DNA of 46,112 bases, from positions 1-46,112 of the forward strand of contig CALFDL010000254.1 of assembly GCA_937950415.1 (NCBI GenBank). Reading direction: 5' to 3'. The notes under the pieces are model-generated. The model ran no database searches. It was not told the origin of the DNA and saw only the letters and a list, made by a program, of their open reading frames with translations. Positions within the stretch are counted from its first letter, which is position 1. Each line of letters begins with the position of its first letter. Below are positions 8,259 to 16,468 of the stretch, piece after piece. Made by a program: the position numbers and the translations under genes. The stretch comes from an uncultured Collinsella sp. (GTDB taxonomy: Bacteria > Actinomycetota > Coriobacteriia > Coriobacteriales > Coriobacteriaceae).

Positions 8259-9665
8259 CTATTCCATTTGCGATTTCGCTGCAGCGGCAAGCTGAGCCAC
8301 ATAGTCCTTAAACACGCGTCCGCGCTCCTCATAGCCCGAGAACTCATCGAACGAAGAGCAGGCAGGAGAAAGTAAGATCACGTCGCCACGGCTCGACAGC
8401 GAACGGGCAACGTCCACTGCATCGCGTAGGTCATCCGCTTGGGCGATATCCACATCGCCATCGACATCGGCCTCGTCCATAGCGGCGGTGAAGCGCTCGC
8501 GCGCATCGCCAAAGCAGACGACCGAGCGCACGTTATCCATGACAACGCGCGCGAAGTCCGTGAGCGGCGTGCCCTTATCGTGGCCGCCGAGCAGCAAGAT
8601 CACGTCGTCATCGGGAAATGCCGTCAGTGCCTTCTCGACCGCGTCGGTGTTGGTCGCCTTGGAATCGTTGACGTAGCGCACGCCGTCAATCTCGCCACAC
8701 GGCTCCACACGGTGCTCGAGCGGCTGGAACGAGGCAAGACCGCGGCAGACACCATCGACATCGGCACCGACTGCCAAGGCAGCCGTGGCAGCACACAGGG
8801 CATTGATAACATTGTGATGGCCCGAGATCTTGAGCTCGGATGTAGCGATGAGCGGGGTCTCGACGCCCTTCAGGCGCACGATCATCTTGCCATCGCGCAC
8901 AAAGGCGGCATCCTCGCCCTCAGGCTCGTCAAAGGCAACCTTGCAGATGCGGCGGCCCGGCATGTAGATGTACTCATCGAACTCATGGATGCCGGCATCC
9001 TCAACGTCGATAACCACGAGGTCGTCGTCGACCATATTCTCGAACAACTTGATCTTGGCAAGCGCATAGTTCTTGTGGCTCTTGTGCCAGCCCAGGTGGT
9101 CGGGCGTGATGTTGAGCAGCACCGCCACGCGGGGGTGGAGCTCGGTTGTCGTAGCAATCTGATAGCTCGAGAGCTCAGCCACAAACCACTCGTTGTGGGC
9201 TCGGCCGTCAATCTCGTTGACCGGCGGCTCGCCGATGTTGCCGACAGCTACGCTGGCCTCGCCGGCAGCCTTGAGCAGATAATCAGTCAGCGACGTGGTG
9301 GTCGTCTTGCCGTTGGTGCCCGTGATGGCAATCCAGTTATCGGGCGACAGACGATAGGCAAACTCTGGCTCACCCATAATCTGAGCGGCATGTTCGCGCC
9401 CGGCCTTAAAGAAGCCCGAGAACTCCGAGATGCCCGGGCACGTCACGCATACGTCATAGGCGCCCTCGACCTGTTCGGTCCCATAGACAAACGACGCACC
9501 AGCGGCCTCGAGCGCACGCGTGGCGTCATTGGGCTCAGAGGTGCCGCCGCCATACACGGTAACGGCGCTTATGCGCTCGGGATGTGCTAGCGCCCAGCGG
9601 GCGACATCGAGACCGGATTTGCCCTGACCCAAAACGAGCAGGCTAAAGACATCAGCAAGAGGCAT
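8259..9665 (-). CDS. murD: UDP-N-acetylmuramoyl-L-alanine--D-glutamate ligase
   Basis: Mur ligase that adds D-Glu to UDP-MurNAc-L-Ala in the cytoplasm. The 468 residues show the N-terminal dinucleotide-like LVLGQGKSGLDVARW (10-24), the ATP loop GTNGKTTTT (116-124), AELSSYQ, LNITPDHLGWH (the family's NxxxDHLD/H region), a C-terminal VNDSKATN motif and LLLGGHDKG. The sequence is colinear with normal MurD proteins. It starts nine bases after the mraY stop with a weak ribosome-binding site, as expected for a tightly packed operon. Confidence 0.96.
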   Translation of the reverse strand: MPLADVFSLLVLGQGKSGLDVARWALAHPERISAVTVYGGGTSEPNDATRALEAAGASFVYGTEQVEGAYDVCVTCPGISEFSGFFKAGREHAAQIMGEPEFAYRLSPDNWIAITGTNGKTTTTSLTDYLLKAAGEASVAVGNIGEPPVNEIDGRAHNEWFVAELSSYQIATTTELHPRVAVLLNITPDHLGWHKSHKNYALAKIKLFENMVDDDLVVIDVEDAGIHEFDEYIYMPGRRICKVAFDEPEGEDAAFVRDGKMIVRLKGVETPLIATSELKISGHHNVINALCAATAALAVGADVDGVCRGLASFQPLEHRVEPCGEIDGVRYVNDSKATNTDAVEKALTAFPDDDVILLLGGHDKGTPLTDFARVVMDNVRSVVCFGDARERFTAAMDEADVDGDVDIAQADDLRDAVDVARSLSSRGDVILLSPACSSFDEFSGYEERGRVFKDYVAQLAAAAKSQME

Positions 9666-9674
9666 GAAAGACCA

Positions 9675-10694
9675 CTATCCCAACTGGAAGAACAGAGCAA
9701 GGCCAACGGCACCAAAGGCAGCAGCGATAATCCAAAAACGGATGACGACCTTGGTCTCGGCCCAGCCCTTCTTTTCGAAATGATGATGGATGGGCGCCAT
9801 AAGGAAGACGCGCTTGTGCGTAAAGTGGAAGTAGACAACCTGAATCATGACTGACAGGGTCTCAACGATAAACAGGCCACCGATGATGAGGGAGACGACC
9901 TCGGTGTTGGTCATGATGGACGTGCAGGCAAACGCGGCACCCAGGGCAAGCGAGCCGGTATCGCCCATAAAGATGCTCGCCGGATAGCAGTTGAACCACA
10001 GAAAGCCCAAGCAGGCACCGGCACACGCGGTGCAGAAGATGGACAGGTTCACGTCTCCGTGCAAAAACGCCATGGCAGCCATGGCGAGCATGGCGATCAT
10101 GGAGGTGCCGCCAGCAAGACCGTCAAGGCCATCGGTCAGGTTCACGGCATTAGAAAGACCGGCAATCATCAGCCAGCAAAAGACAATATAGAGCCACGGG
10201 TACGAATAGCCGCAGATGGTGGTCGAAAGCACGCCAAGGTCGATCGTCAACCCACCGGGAAAACGAATCTCGGGGGCGACGCCGCACCAGTTGACGGCAA
10301 GTACCGTAAAGGTGACACAGATAATGGTTAGGCCGATCATCTTGGCATGGGGCGTCAGACCGAGCGAGCGCCCATGCGTAACGGAGGTCAGGTCGTCGAT
10401 CAGGCCCAGCACGCCGGTCGCCAGCGTGGCGAGCAGCACGAGTACGAGCTCGGTGGTGAGCTTGCCCATCAGCAGGCAGGTCAGCGAGATCGCGACGAGG
10501 ATGACAACGCCACCCATGGTGGGCGTTCCCTGCTTAACCAAATGACGCTTGGGGCCGTCGGCACGAACCTGCTGGCCGATACCCTCGACCTTGAGCAGCT
10601 TGATCCACCACGGCATGAGCAGCAGCGCAATGGCAGCGGCGATGCCAAGCCCCAAAAAAGCCTGATACGTTGGATACGAGGGATTGCCGAACAT
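9675..10694 (-). CDS. mraY: Phospho-N-acetylmuramoyl-pentapeptide transferase
   Basis: Integral membrane enzyme that transfers phospho-MurNAc-pentapeptide to undecaprenyl phosphate, giving lipid I. The 339 residues contain about ten hydrophobic helices and the family's signature residues: GTPTMGG near 55, LIDDLTS, NLTDGLDGLAGG, FMGDTGSLALG and the C-terminal HHHFEKKGW (metal- and nucleotide-binding Asp and His residues). It begins three bases after the murF stop codon and is followed by murD, so it is part of the murF-mraY-murD-ftsW run. Confidence 0.97.
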   Translation of the reverse strand: MFGNPSYPTYQAFLGLGIAAAIALLLMPWWIKLLKVEGIGQQVRADGPKRHLVKQGTPTMGGVVILVAISLTCLLMGKLTTELVLVLLATLATGVLGLIDDLTSVTHGRSLGLTPHAKMIGLTIICVTFTVLAVNWCGVAPEIRFPGGLTIDLGVLSTTICGYSYPWLYIVFCWLMIAGLSNAVNLTDGLDGLAGGTSMIAMLAMAAMAFLHGDVNLSIFCTACAGACLGFLWFNCYPASIFMGDTGSLALGAAFACTSIMTNTEVVSLIIGGLFIVETLSVMIQVVYFHFTHKRVFLMAPIHHHFEKKGWAETKVVIRFWIIAAAFGAVGLALFFQLG

Positions 10695-10697
10695 GGG

Positions 10698-12122
10698 CTA
10701 GCACACACCTTCCACAAAGCGGTCGAGCTCAACAAAGCGGGAACCCTTGACCAGTACAACATCATGTTTTTCAAGCGCGCCGCCCATGCGGTCGAGCACC
10801 TGCTGATAATCGGAGAACACCTGGATGCGGTCCTCGTCCATGCCCATCATGCGTGCGGCATCGGCCATAAGCTGGGCCAGCTCGCCACCCACGCACGCCA
10901 GCATGTCGAGCTTCTTGGCGGCGGCATAGGCGCCCACGAGCTCATGCATGCGAGGAGCCTCATCGCCCATCTCGCCCATCTCGCCCAGGATCGCCATGCG
11001 AGACCCCGTGCACGAAAGCGAGCACAGTAGATCGAGGCCAGCAGCCATGGATTCGGCACTGGCGTTATAGGAATCGTCGATGATGCGTGCACCGCTCTTG
11101 GCGCGCTTGATCTCCTGGCGGTGCCCGGTGATCGTGAGGCCCCTAAAGGCAGCATCGATCTGCTCGGGCGTCACGCCCAGGCGATAGGCAACCGCGGCGG
11201 CCTTAACGGCATTAGGAACGGACTGCACGCCGGGGATGGCAAGCATGGTATCGATCGTCTCACCCTGGCCAAAATCGAGCGTAAAGACCGGACGTCCCTC
11301 GTCATCAACACGAATGTCGCGGGCACGGACCTCATCGTCGTCCGAGACGCCGGCCAGCATAACGTCGATACCAGCAGGCTGGGCGAACGTATCGCGAATG
11401 AACGGCGTAAAATCGTCCTCGCCGCCCAAAACCAGCAGCGGCAAATAGTCGCCAGCGGCGCACATGCCCTGAACGATCTCGGCCTTAGCGCGGGCGATGT
11501 TCTCGCGGCTGCCCAAAATGCCGATATGAGAGGTGCCGATCTTGCTCACGATGGCAAGGTTGGGATTGGCAGACTGAGACAGGCGCTCGATCTCGTGGAA
11601 ATGGTTCATGCCCATCTCGAGCACCAGGACCTCGGTATCGGCCGGAGCGGAAAGCACCGTGAGCGGCATGCCGATCAGGTTATTGAAATTGCCCTTGGTG
11701 GCCCAGACACGATAGCGCTTGGCGAGCACAGCGGCGAGCACGTCCTTGGTCGTCGTCTTGCCGATGGAACCGGTAATGCCAACGACCAGGCAGCCAAGCT
11801 CCAGGCGATACGCATGCGCCAAACGCAGCAGAAACTCCTCGGGATCATCGGTCAGCAAGATGGCACAGCCCTTGTCCTGCGCCAGCGAGACCAGCTCGGC
11901 CTCGGGCTCACGCGTCATCACGACGGCGCCGGCACCCGACTGGACGGCACGGGAAGCAAAATCATTGCCGTCGACGTTTTCACCGGGAAAGGCGACGAAA
12001 ATCGTCCCTTCCTCGACCTGGCGCGAGTCGATAACGCACCCGCGGCATACCCGATCGGCTTCTCCCGTCACGGTTCGGGCCCCTGTTGCGGCCGCGAGGT
12101 TGTTGACGGCGATCTCTATCAT
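10698..12122 (-). CDS. murF: UDP-MurNAc-tripeptide--D-alanyl-D-alanine ligase
   Basis: Mur ligase that adds D-Ala-D-Ala to the UDP-MurNAc-tripeptide. The 474 residues contain the N-terminal DSRQVEEGTIFVAFPG (MurE/MurF-type uridine-binding region), the ATP loop GITGSIGKTTTKD (115-127), LEMGMNHFHEI, and IDDSYNASAESM at the start of the C-terminal domain, a MurF hallmark (MurE would have DYAHxPD). The start has GGGGAG five bases upstream. A 127-base gap, the usual position of murE, separates it from ftsI; a TACAAT -10-like element at about 12158-12163 on the minus strand suggests a secondary promoter there. Confidence 0.95.
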   Translation of the reverse strand: MIEIAVNNLAAATGARTVTGEADRVCRGCVIDSRQVEEGTIFVAFPGENVDGNDFASRAVQSGAGAVVMTREPEAELVSLAQDKGCAILLTDDPEEFLLRLAHAYRLELGCLVVGITGSIGKTTTKDVLAAVLAKRYRVWATKGNFNNLIGMPLTVLSAPADTEVLVLEMGMNHFHEIERLSQSANPNLAIVSKIGTSHIGILGSRENIARAKAEIVQGMCAAGDYLPLLVLGGEDDFTPFIRDTFAQPAGIDVMLAGVSDDDEVRARDIRVDDEGRPVFTLDFGQGETIDTMLAIPGVQSVPNAVKAAAVAYRLGVTPEQIDAAFRGLTITGHRQEIKRAKSGARIIDDSYNASAESMAAGLDLLCSLSCTGSRMAILGEMGEMGDEAPRMHELVGAYAAAKKLDMLACVGGELAQLMADAARMMGMDEDRIQVFSDYQQVLDRMGGALEKHDVVLVKGSRFVELDRFVEGVC

Positions 12123-12249
12123 TGCAGCTCCCCTGTAAACCTAATAATGCTATCGGCGTATTGTATCCCAGCGCCGCGTATGCGTGGTGCAGGGCATGTG
12201 AACACCCCTCATATGGGACAACAAACCACGCCCCAAAGATTGTAACCCC

Positions 12250-14115
12250 CTACTTCGTGTGCGGAATACCCAGCACGTCGAGCGCGTTGGCCATAATGAA
12301 CTGGAACGGAACCGCAGCGGCATCTGAGCCGCTCGGCGTTCCGTCGAGCGTGATATAGCACAGCACCTTGGGCGATTGTGCCGGTGCAAAGCCCATAAAG
12401 GACGACATGTAGTTCTCCTTGAGGTAGCCGCCGTTCTCGTCGGCACGTTCGGCCGTACCGGTCTTACCCGCCACGTCATAGCCGTCAACCGCGCCGCCAA
12501 CGCCCGTTCCCTCCGACACGACCGTCTGCATGCACGATGTCACCTGGGATGCGGCGTCCTCCGAAATCGCGCGCTCGCCTTCGCCCCAGTCCTTCTCGTC
12601 ACCTTTGCTGGACTTATAGAAGTGCGGGGTCATCATCACGCCGCCGTTGGCGATGCCGCCCACGGCACGTGCGATCTCAATCGGCGAGACAGACAGCGCC
12701 TGTCCAAAGCTCATCGAGCCCAGCGTGGCGCCGTCATACTGGTCACGCTCCTTGACGATGCCCAGGCTCTCGCCCGGAAAATCGACACCAGAGCTGTGAC
12801 CGATGCCCCACTTGTCCACATAGGCGGCAAAGTCGTCGGCACCGATCTTGCGCCCCACTAGGACAAAGCCCACGTTGGACGAACGGCGCATCATCTCGCG
12901 CACATCCATGGTCATGGCATAGTCGCGCTTGTCGGCATCGGTGACGGTATCGTCGCCCACCTTGATGCTCGCCGGCACCTCAAACGACGTACTCGACCGC
13001 ACGACACCCAAGTCGAAGCCGGCGCCCGCCACGAGCGTCTTAAAGACCGAGCCGGGCTCGTAGGCGTCGGTGACCAGGCGCAGATTCATATCCTCGGTCT
13101 TGGCATTCTCCAGATCGGTCTGGTCGTAGGTCGGGTACGAGCAGGCTGCCAAAATCTCGCCTGTCGTAGGATCGGTGACCAGCGCCGAGCCGTTCTTGGC
13201 CTTTGTCTTCTCGACAGCCTCTGCCAGGGCATCCTCGGCCGCACGCTGGATATTGACGTCGAGCGTCGTCACGATATCAACGCCGTCGACCGCAGCCACC
13301 TTTTTATAGGCACCGCCCGCGATATAGCTGCCGTCCCTCGCGCGCTCGCGTACGAGAGAACCGTTCGTGCCGGTCAGAAGCTTGTTGTATTGCTTTTCGA
13401 GACCCGTCAAGCCGTCGTTGTCTACATTCACTACACCCAGCACCTGCGATGCCAGATTGCCGTATGGATATACGCGCTTCATGGCCTGCTCAAAAAGCAC
13501 GCCGGGCAGGTTCTTCTTCTCCAGCGCCGCAACATCGTCTTCGTCCACCTGGCGCTTGATATACACCCAGGTTCCATCGGACTCAACGAGCTTGCGGCAG
13601 GTCTTTTTATCGATTCCAGTTGCCTTGACCAGCGCCGACACCGTCTTGTCAACATCCTCGACAAGCTGGGGGTTCACGGCGATGTTGCGACATTCGACCG
13701 ACGACGCCAGCACGTTACCGTTGCGGTCGTAGATGGTGCCACGTTTGGCATAGAGGGTCTGCGCAAGCAGGCGGCGCGCATCGGCACGCTCGCGCAGTTT
13801 ATCGGCTTCGACAATTTGATAGTCGGCAAGGCGAAAGACGCCCAAGCCCAAGCCAAGCCCGATGAAGCCCATGACGGCTTTGCGGCGAGGCAGAGGCGCG
13901 CCTGTGAGCCATTCGGTCGACGAACTCTTGCGCGACCTGGTGTTATGCACTTGAGGGCCGCCCGAGCCGCGAAGTCGCGACGCCGGGTCGTTGCCACGGG
14001 ACTGCCCGGCGTTGTAAGATTGCCGACCCGTTCCTTGATAACCAGAACGTCCCCGCGACGAGGGACGTCCAGAACCGCGGCCCCCATCGGAACCGCGGCG
14101 ATAGTCATTTGTCAT
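12250..14115 (-). CDS. ftsI: Division-specific class B penicillin-binding protein (FtsI/PBP3-type transpeptidase)
   Basis: Septal D,D-transpeptidase that cross-links peptidoglycan together with FtsW. The 621 residues have a Gly/Arg/Ser-rich cytoplasmic tail (1-78), one transmembrane helix (about 80-96), a PBP dimer domain with RGTIYDRNG (125-133), and a transpeptidase domain with the active-site SVFK (356-359), SSN (412-414) and KTGT (551-554). It ends soon after the transpeptidase domain and has no PASTA repeats. The tail contains repeated RG/GRG-type tripeptides, which is unusual for this family. ATG at 14113-14115 lies 17 bases after the ftsL stop with no clear ribosome-binding site, so coupling to ftsL is likely. 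It is the natural target of beta-lactams. Confidence 0.94.
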   Translation of the reverse strand: MTNDYRRGSDGGRGSGRPSSRGRSGYQGTGRQSYNAGQSRGNDPASRLRGSGGPQVHNTRSRKSSSTEWLTGAPLPRRKAVMGFIGLGLGLGVFRLADYQIVEADKLRERADARRLLAQTLYAKRGTIYDRNGNVLASSVECRNIAVNPQLVEDVDKTVSALVKATGIDKKTCRKLVESDGTWVYIKRQVDEDDVAALEKKNLPGVLFEQAMKRVYPYGNLASQVLGVVNVDNDGLTGLEKQYNKLLTGTNGSLVRERARDGSYIAGGAYKKVAAVDGVDIVTTLDVNIQRAAEDALAEAVEKTKAKNGSALVTDPTTGEILAACSYPTYDQTDLENAKTEDMNLRLVTDAYEPGSVFKTLVAGAGFDLGVVRSSTSFEVPASIKVGDDTVTDADKRDYAMTMDVREMMRRSSNVGFVLVGRKIGADDFAAYVDKWGIGHSSGVDFPGESLGIVKERDQYDGATLGSMSFGQALSVSPIEIARAVGGIANGGVMMTPHFYKSSKGDEKDWGEGERAISEDAASQVTSCMQTVVSEGTGVGGAVDGYDVAGKTGTAERADENGGYLKENYMSSFMGFAPAQSPKVLCYITLDGTPSGSDAAAVPFQFIMANALDVLGIPHTK

Positions 14116-14132
14116 ACTCAGCTACCGTCTTG

Positions 14133-14603
14133 CTACTGAGCGGTCGCGGTCGCGTTGGCGCCCGCGGCTGCATCCTGCGAAAAGTCAAGTGTAACGCTCT
14201 CGCTGGGCTCCACCATGCCATAAGCGCCCGCAAGGTCGCGAATGCGCGTGTCGGCGCCATAGACCGAATGCATGACCTCCAGGTCGGAGCTCTCATCGGT
14301 CGCCTTTTCGAGCGTGTTGGTAAGCTCGGCGTTGCTGTTGAGCACCTGGGCCGTAACGCCGGCGAGCGCCACGCGGGCGACGCCGATCGTCATGAAGATA
14401 GCCGCAATGATGCAAAACGTTTTAAGAACGCTCATGAAAACCGGGCTTACCGCCTGGTTTGCCTGACGGCCCGCGCCCGTGTAGACATCAAAGCGCGGCG
14501 TGCGCTGCTCACGGGGAGCAACGGGGGCCTGCGGCGTCTCACGATAGGCGGGCATGGCGTTCATATCATAGGCGAGTGCTGCGCTTGAAGTGTTGTAGCC
14601 CAT
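14133..14603 (-). CDS. ftsL: FtsL-like cell division protein
   Basis: Small bitopic protein of 156 residues: a hydrophilic cytoplasmic part (about 1-53), one transmembrane helix (about 57-82, VFMSVLKTFCIIAAIF...), and an extracytoplasmic region with heptad-like leucine/aliphatic spacing (TAQVLNSNAELTNTLEKA...), then an Ala-rich tail. FtsL sequences diverge strongly, so the call rests on size, topology and position between rsmH and ftsI, where ftsL normally lies. FtsL forms a coiled coil with FtsB/DivIC and FtsQ and activates FtsWI. A GGGAGG is nine bases before the ATG. Confidence 0.8.
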   Translation of the reverse strand: MGYNTSSAALAYDMNAMPAYRETPQAPVAPREQRTPRFDVYTGAGRQANQAVSPVFMSVLKTFCIIAAIFMTIGVARVALAGVTAQVLNSNAELTNTLEKATDESSDLEVMHSVYGADTRIRDLAGAYGMVEPSESVTLDFSQDAAAGANATATAQ

Positions 14604-14693
14604 GATATGCCGCCTCCCATCCCGAGTACGTTGGTAGTGTGTTTAAGCTTCGTTTATGGTGCGAGCGGGAGGTCCAATATCGCGCGGTCGCGC

Positions 14694-15659
14694 CTACAGA
14701 CGCTGCGCCACGCGGATTTTGGCTGATCTCGCCCGAGGGTTGCGCTCAACCTCATCAGGCTGGGCAACCAAGGGTTTGCGGGTGATGACCTTGAGTATCG
14801 GCACGTTGCCGCACACGCACACCGGAATCTCCGGCGGACACGTGCACCCCTGGCTCATCTCCTTAAAGTGGTTCTTTACGATACGGTCCTCGAGCGAGTG
14901 ATACGAGATGACGCAGATACGTCCGCCCGGGTTGAGCCACCTGGTGGCGGCATCAAGCCCTCGTTCGAGCACATCGAGCTCGTGATTGACCTCGATGCGA
15001 ATGGCCTGGAAACTTTTCTTGGCCGGGTGTCCGCCATGCCGACGAGCGGCAGCCGGGATACCCGCCTTGATGATCTCGACAAATTGGCCGGTGGTTTCGA
15101 TCGGTTCTTGCTCGCGGCGGCGCACGATCTCGCGCGCGATCTGCGAGGCGAACTTCTCTTCGCCGTAGACGCGTAGAATCCGGGCGAGGTCGTGTTCGTT
15201 ATAGGTGTTGATGACCTCAGCTGCGTTTAAGGTGTTATTACCCGGATCCATCCGCATGTCCAATGGGGCGTCCTCGTTATACGAAAAGCCCCTGCCAGGG
15301 ATATCGAGTTGCGGTGACGAAACGCCCAAATCGAACAGGAAGCCATCGACCCCGGGCACCTCGGCCGAGCAAAGCAGCTCGTCCAAGTCGCCGAAGTTGC
15401 CCTTCAGCAGCTGGTGCGGAACGCCGGGAACCTCGCGGTCCAGACGAGCGCCAGCGGCCTCGAGGGCCATGTCGTCCTGATCGACGCCGAGCAAAAGGCC
15501 CGTCTCCCCCACCTGCGCGGCCATCTTTACCGAATGGCCGGCACCGCCAAGGGTGCAATCGCAGACAACGGAGCCGCTCTTTAGCCGCAGCGACTCAAGC
15601 ACTTCGCCGAGCATGACAGGTTCATGCCGATATTCTTGTGTCAAGATCCCACGCTCCAT
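14694..15659 (-). CDS. rsmH: 16S rRNA (cytosine(1402)-N4)-methyltransferase RsmH (MraW)
   Basis: S-adenosylmethionine-dependent enzyme that methylates N4 of C1402 in the 16S rRNA decoding site. The 321 residues open with YRHEPVMLGEVLESL, followed by the SAM-binding motif DCTLGGAGHS (34-43), GVDQDD, LFDLGVSSPQLD, RGFSY and LDMRMD, then the helical insert with KKSFQAIRIEVNHEL and the C-terminal ISYHSLEDRIVK. All of these are family hallmarks. It lies directly downstream of mraZ (20-base gap), the invariant head of dcw clusters. Confidence 0.97.
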   Translation of the reverse strand: MERGILTQEYRHEPVMLGEVLESLRLKSGSVVCDCTLGGAGHSVKMAAQVGETGLLLGVDQDDMALEAAGARLDREVPGVPHQLLKGNFGDLDELLCSAEVPGVDGFLFDLGVSSPQLDIPGRGFSYNEDAPLDMRMDPGNNTLNAAEVINTYNEHDLARILRVYGEEKFASQIAREIVRRREQEPIETTGQFVEIIKAGIPAAARRHGGHPAKKSFQAIRIEVNHELDVLERGLDAATRWLNPGGRICVISYHSLEDRIVKNHFKEMSQGCTCPPEIPVCVCGNVPILKVITRKPLVAQPDEVERNPRARSAKIRVAQRL

Positions 15660-15679
15660 CCGTTACCCGTGCCTTGCCC

Positions 15680-16114
15680 TTACGAGAAGAAGAGGTCCAG
15701 CAGGGCCTCATCGTCATCGTCCTCATCGGCCGCGGCGCGATCCCAAACCTCAAGGTGGTCGTAGTTGCCCACAACCGTGACCTCGCGGTCGAGGTTCGCC
15801 TGCTTGCGGAGAGACTCGGAAAGACCGATACGACCGGCGCTGTCCACGTCCATCGACGTAGTGCGCTTGTTGATCGCCCTCATGAGCTTCTGGTCGTTAA
15901 TGTCACGCGGGTTAAAACCCTCGTGGCCCTCACGACCCGCGAAGAGTCCTTCGACCCACTTATCGAAGGCCTCGGCAGAGAACACGTACAGAGCATCGAC
16001 ATCCAGGGCTTTGAACACGCGAACGTGCTCTCCAAGCTCCTCGCGAAGGGGTGCAGGCAGGGACAGACGACCTTTTGCATCGAGATTGCGCTCGTATGCA
16101 CCAGTCATTCCCAT
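15680..16114 (-). CDS. mraZ: Transcriptional regulator MraZ
   Basis: AbrB-fold DNA-binding protein that forms a ring-shaped oligomer and binds repeated TGGGN boxes in its own promoter, usually repressing the dcw cluster. The 144 residues contain two MraZ half-domains with the signature DAKGRLSLPAPLR (12-24) and the second copy DSAGRIGLSESLR (about 91-103), ending in an acidic tail (DEDDDDEALLDLF). The ATG has GGAGGG about six bases upstream. It is the first gene of the cluster, and TGGGG repeats lie at 16199-16260 upstream, consistent with autoregulation. The last ~15 acidic residues extend beyond the core domain. Confidence 0.96.
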   Translation of the reverse strand: MGMTGAYERNLDAKGRLSLPAPLREELGEHVRVFKALDVDALYVFSAEAFDKWVEGLFAGREGHEGFNPRDINDQKLMRAINKRTTSMDVDSAGRIGLSESLRKQANLDREVTVVGNYDHLEVWDRAAADEDDDDEALLDLFFS

Positions 16115-16182
16115 GTGCGCCCTCCCCTCGGTTACTCAGATGGCACGTACGCGGGGAACCACCCCGCTTGTCGACGTCATTA

Positions 16183-16211
16183 ATAATATGGGGAAACGCC
16201 CCATTTTTCAA
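16183..16211 (-). promoter_or_regulatory. Sigma-70-type promoter for mraZ
   Basis: On the minus strand TTGAAA (16206-16211) and TATTAT (16183-16188) are separated by 17 bases; each matches the consensus at five of six positions. Transcription would start near 16175, about 60 bases before mraZ. The spacer itself contains one TGGGG. Confidence 0.7.
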
Positions 16212-16260
16212 CACCTTTCCCCACCCCTTCCCCCACCTCGCCCCACCACCCCACCCCCCA
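16199..16260 (-). promoter_or_regulatory. Candidate MraZ box: TGGGG repeats
   Basis: The minus strand carries TGGGG at plus coordinates 16256-16260, 16249-16253, 16241-16245, 16231-16235, 16219-16223 and 16199-16203 (steps of 7, 8, 10, 12 and 20 bases). MraZ proteins are known to bind direct TGGGN repeats spaced about 10 bases apart. The repeats lie immediately upstream of the -35 element and inside the spacer of the mraZ promoter, where a bound oligomer could block polymerase. Confidence 0.7.
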
Positions 16261-16293
16261 TATATTGCAAAACACCCCCAAGCATATGTTCGA

Positions 16294-16313
16294 AAACACA
16301 ATATGTTGTGTTT
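16294..16313. promoter_or_regulatory. Palindromic operator-like site AAACACAA-N4-TTGTGTTT
   Basis: Perfect 8-base arms around TATG, about 80 bases upstream of the mraZ -35 element. Short arms and spacer suit a dimeric helix-turn-helix protein rather than a terminator. No regulator can be named. Confidence 0.5.
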
Positions 16314-16357
16314 GTAGCAAAGGCGGGATGCCACCTGTAGAACCACGCCCGCGAACC

Positions 16358-16373
16358 TCAACCTTCAAGTTGA
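16358..16373. promoter_or_regulatory. Operator-like dyad TCAACCTTCAAGTTGA upstream of mraZ
   Basis: Near-palindrome with arms TCAAC and GTTGA. It matches the site at 1833-1848 before ftsZ at 14 of 16 positions. It is set inside a longer outer dyad CCTCAA...TTGAGG (16356-16381). The arrangement resembles MerR-family operators, by inference only. Confidence 0.45.
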
Positions 16374-16468
16374 CCTTGAGGCGATTTTTGCGTCCCTTTA
16401 CATGCCGTTCACATCGCCCCCAAACTCCCCCACCCAAGGCACGTGCGTCCCACCACCACGACGACAAG

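Noticed and set aside
16180..16467. Short open frames in the mraZ control region
   Set aside because: They run through promoter-like and G-rich repeat sequence, with Trp/Gly-rich products and no start signals.
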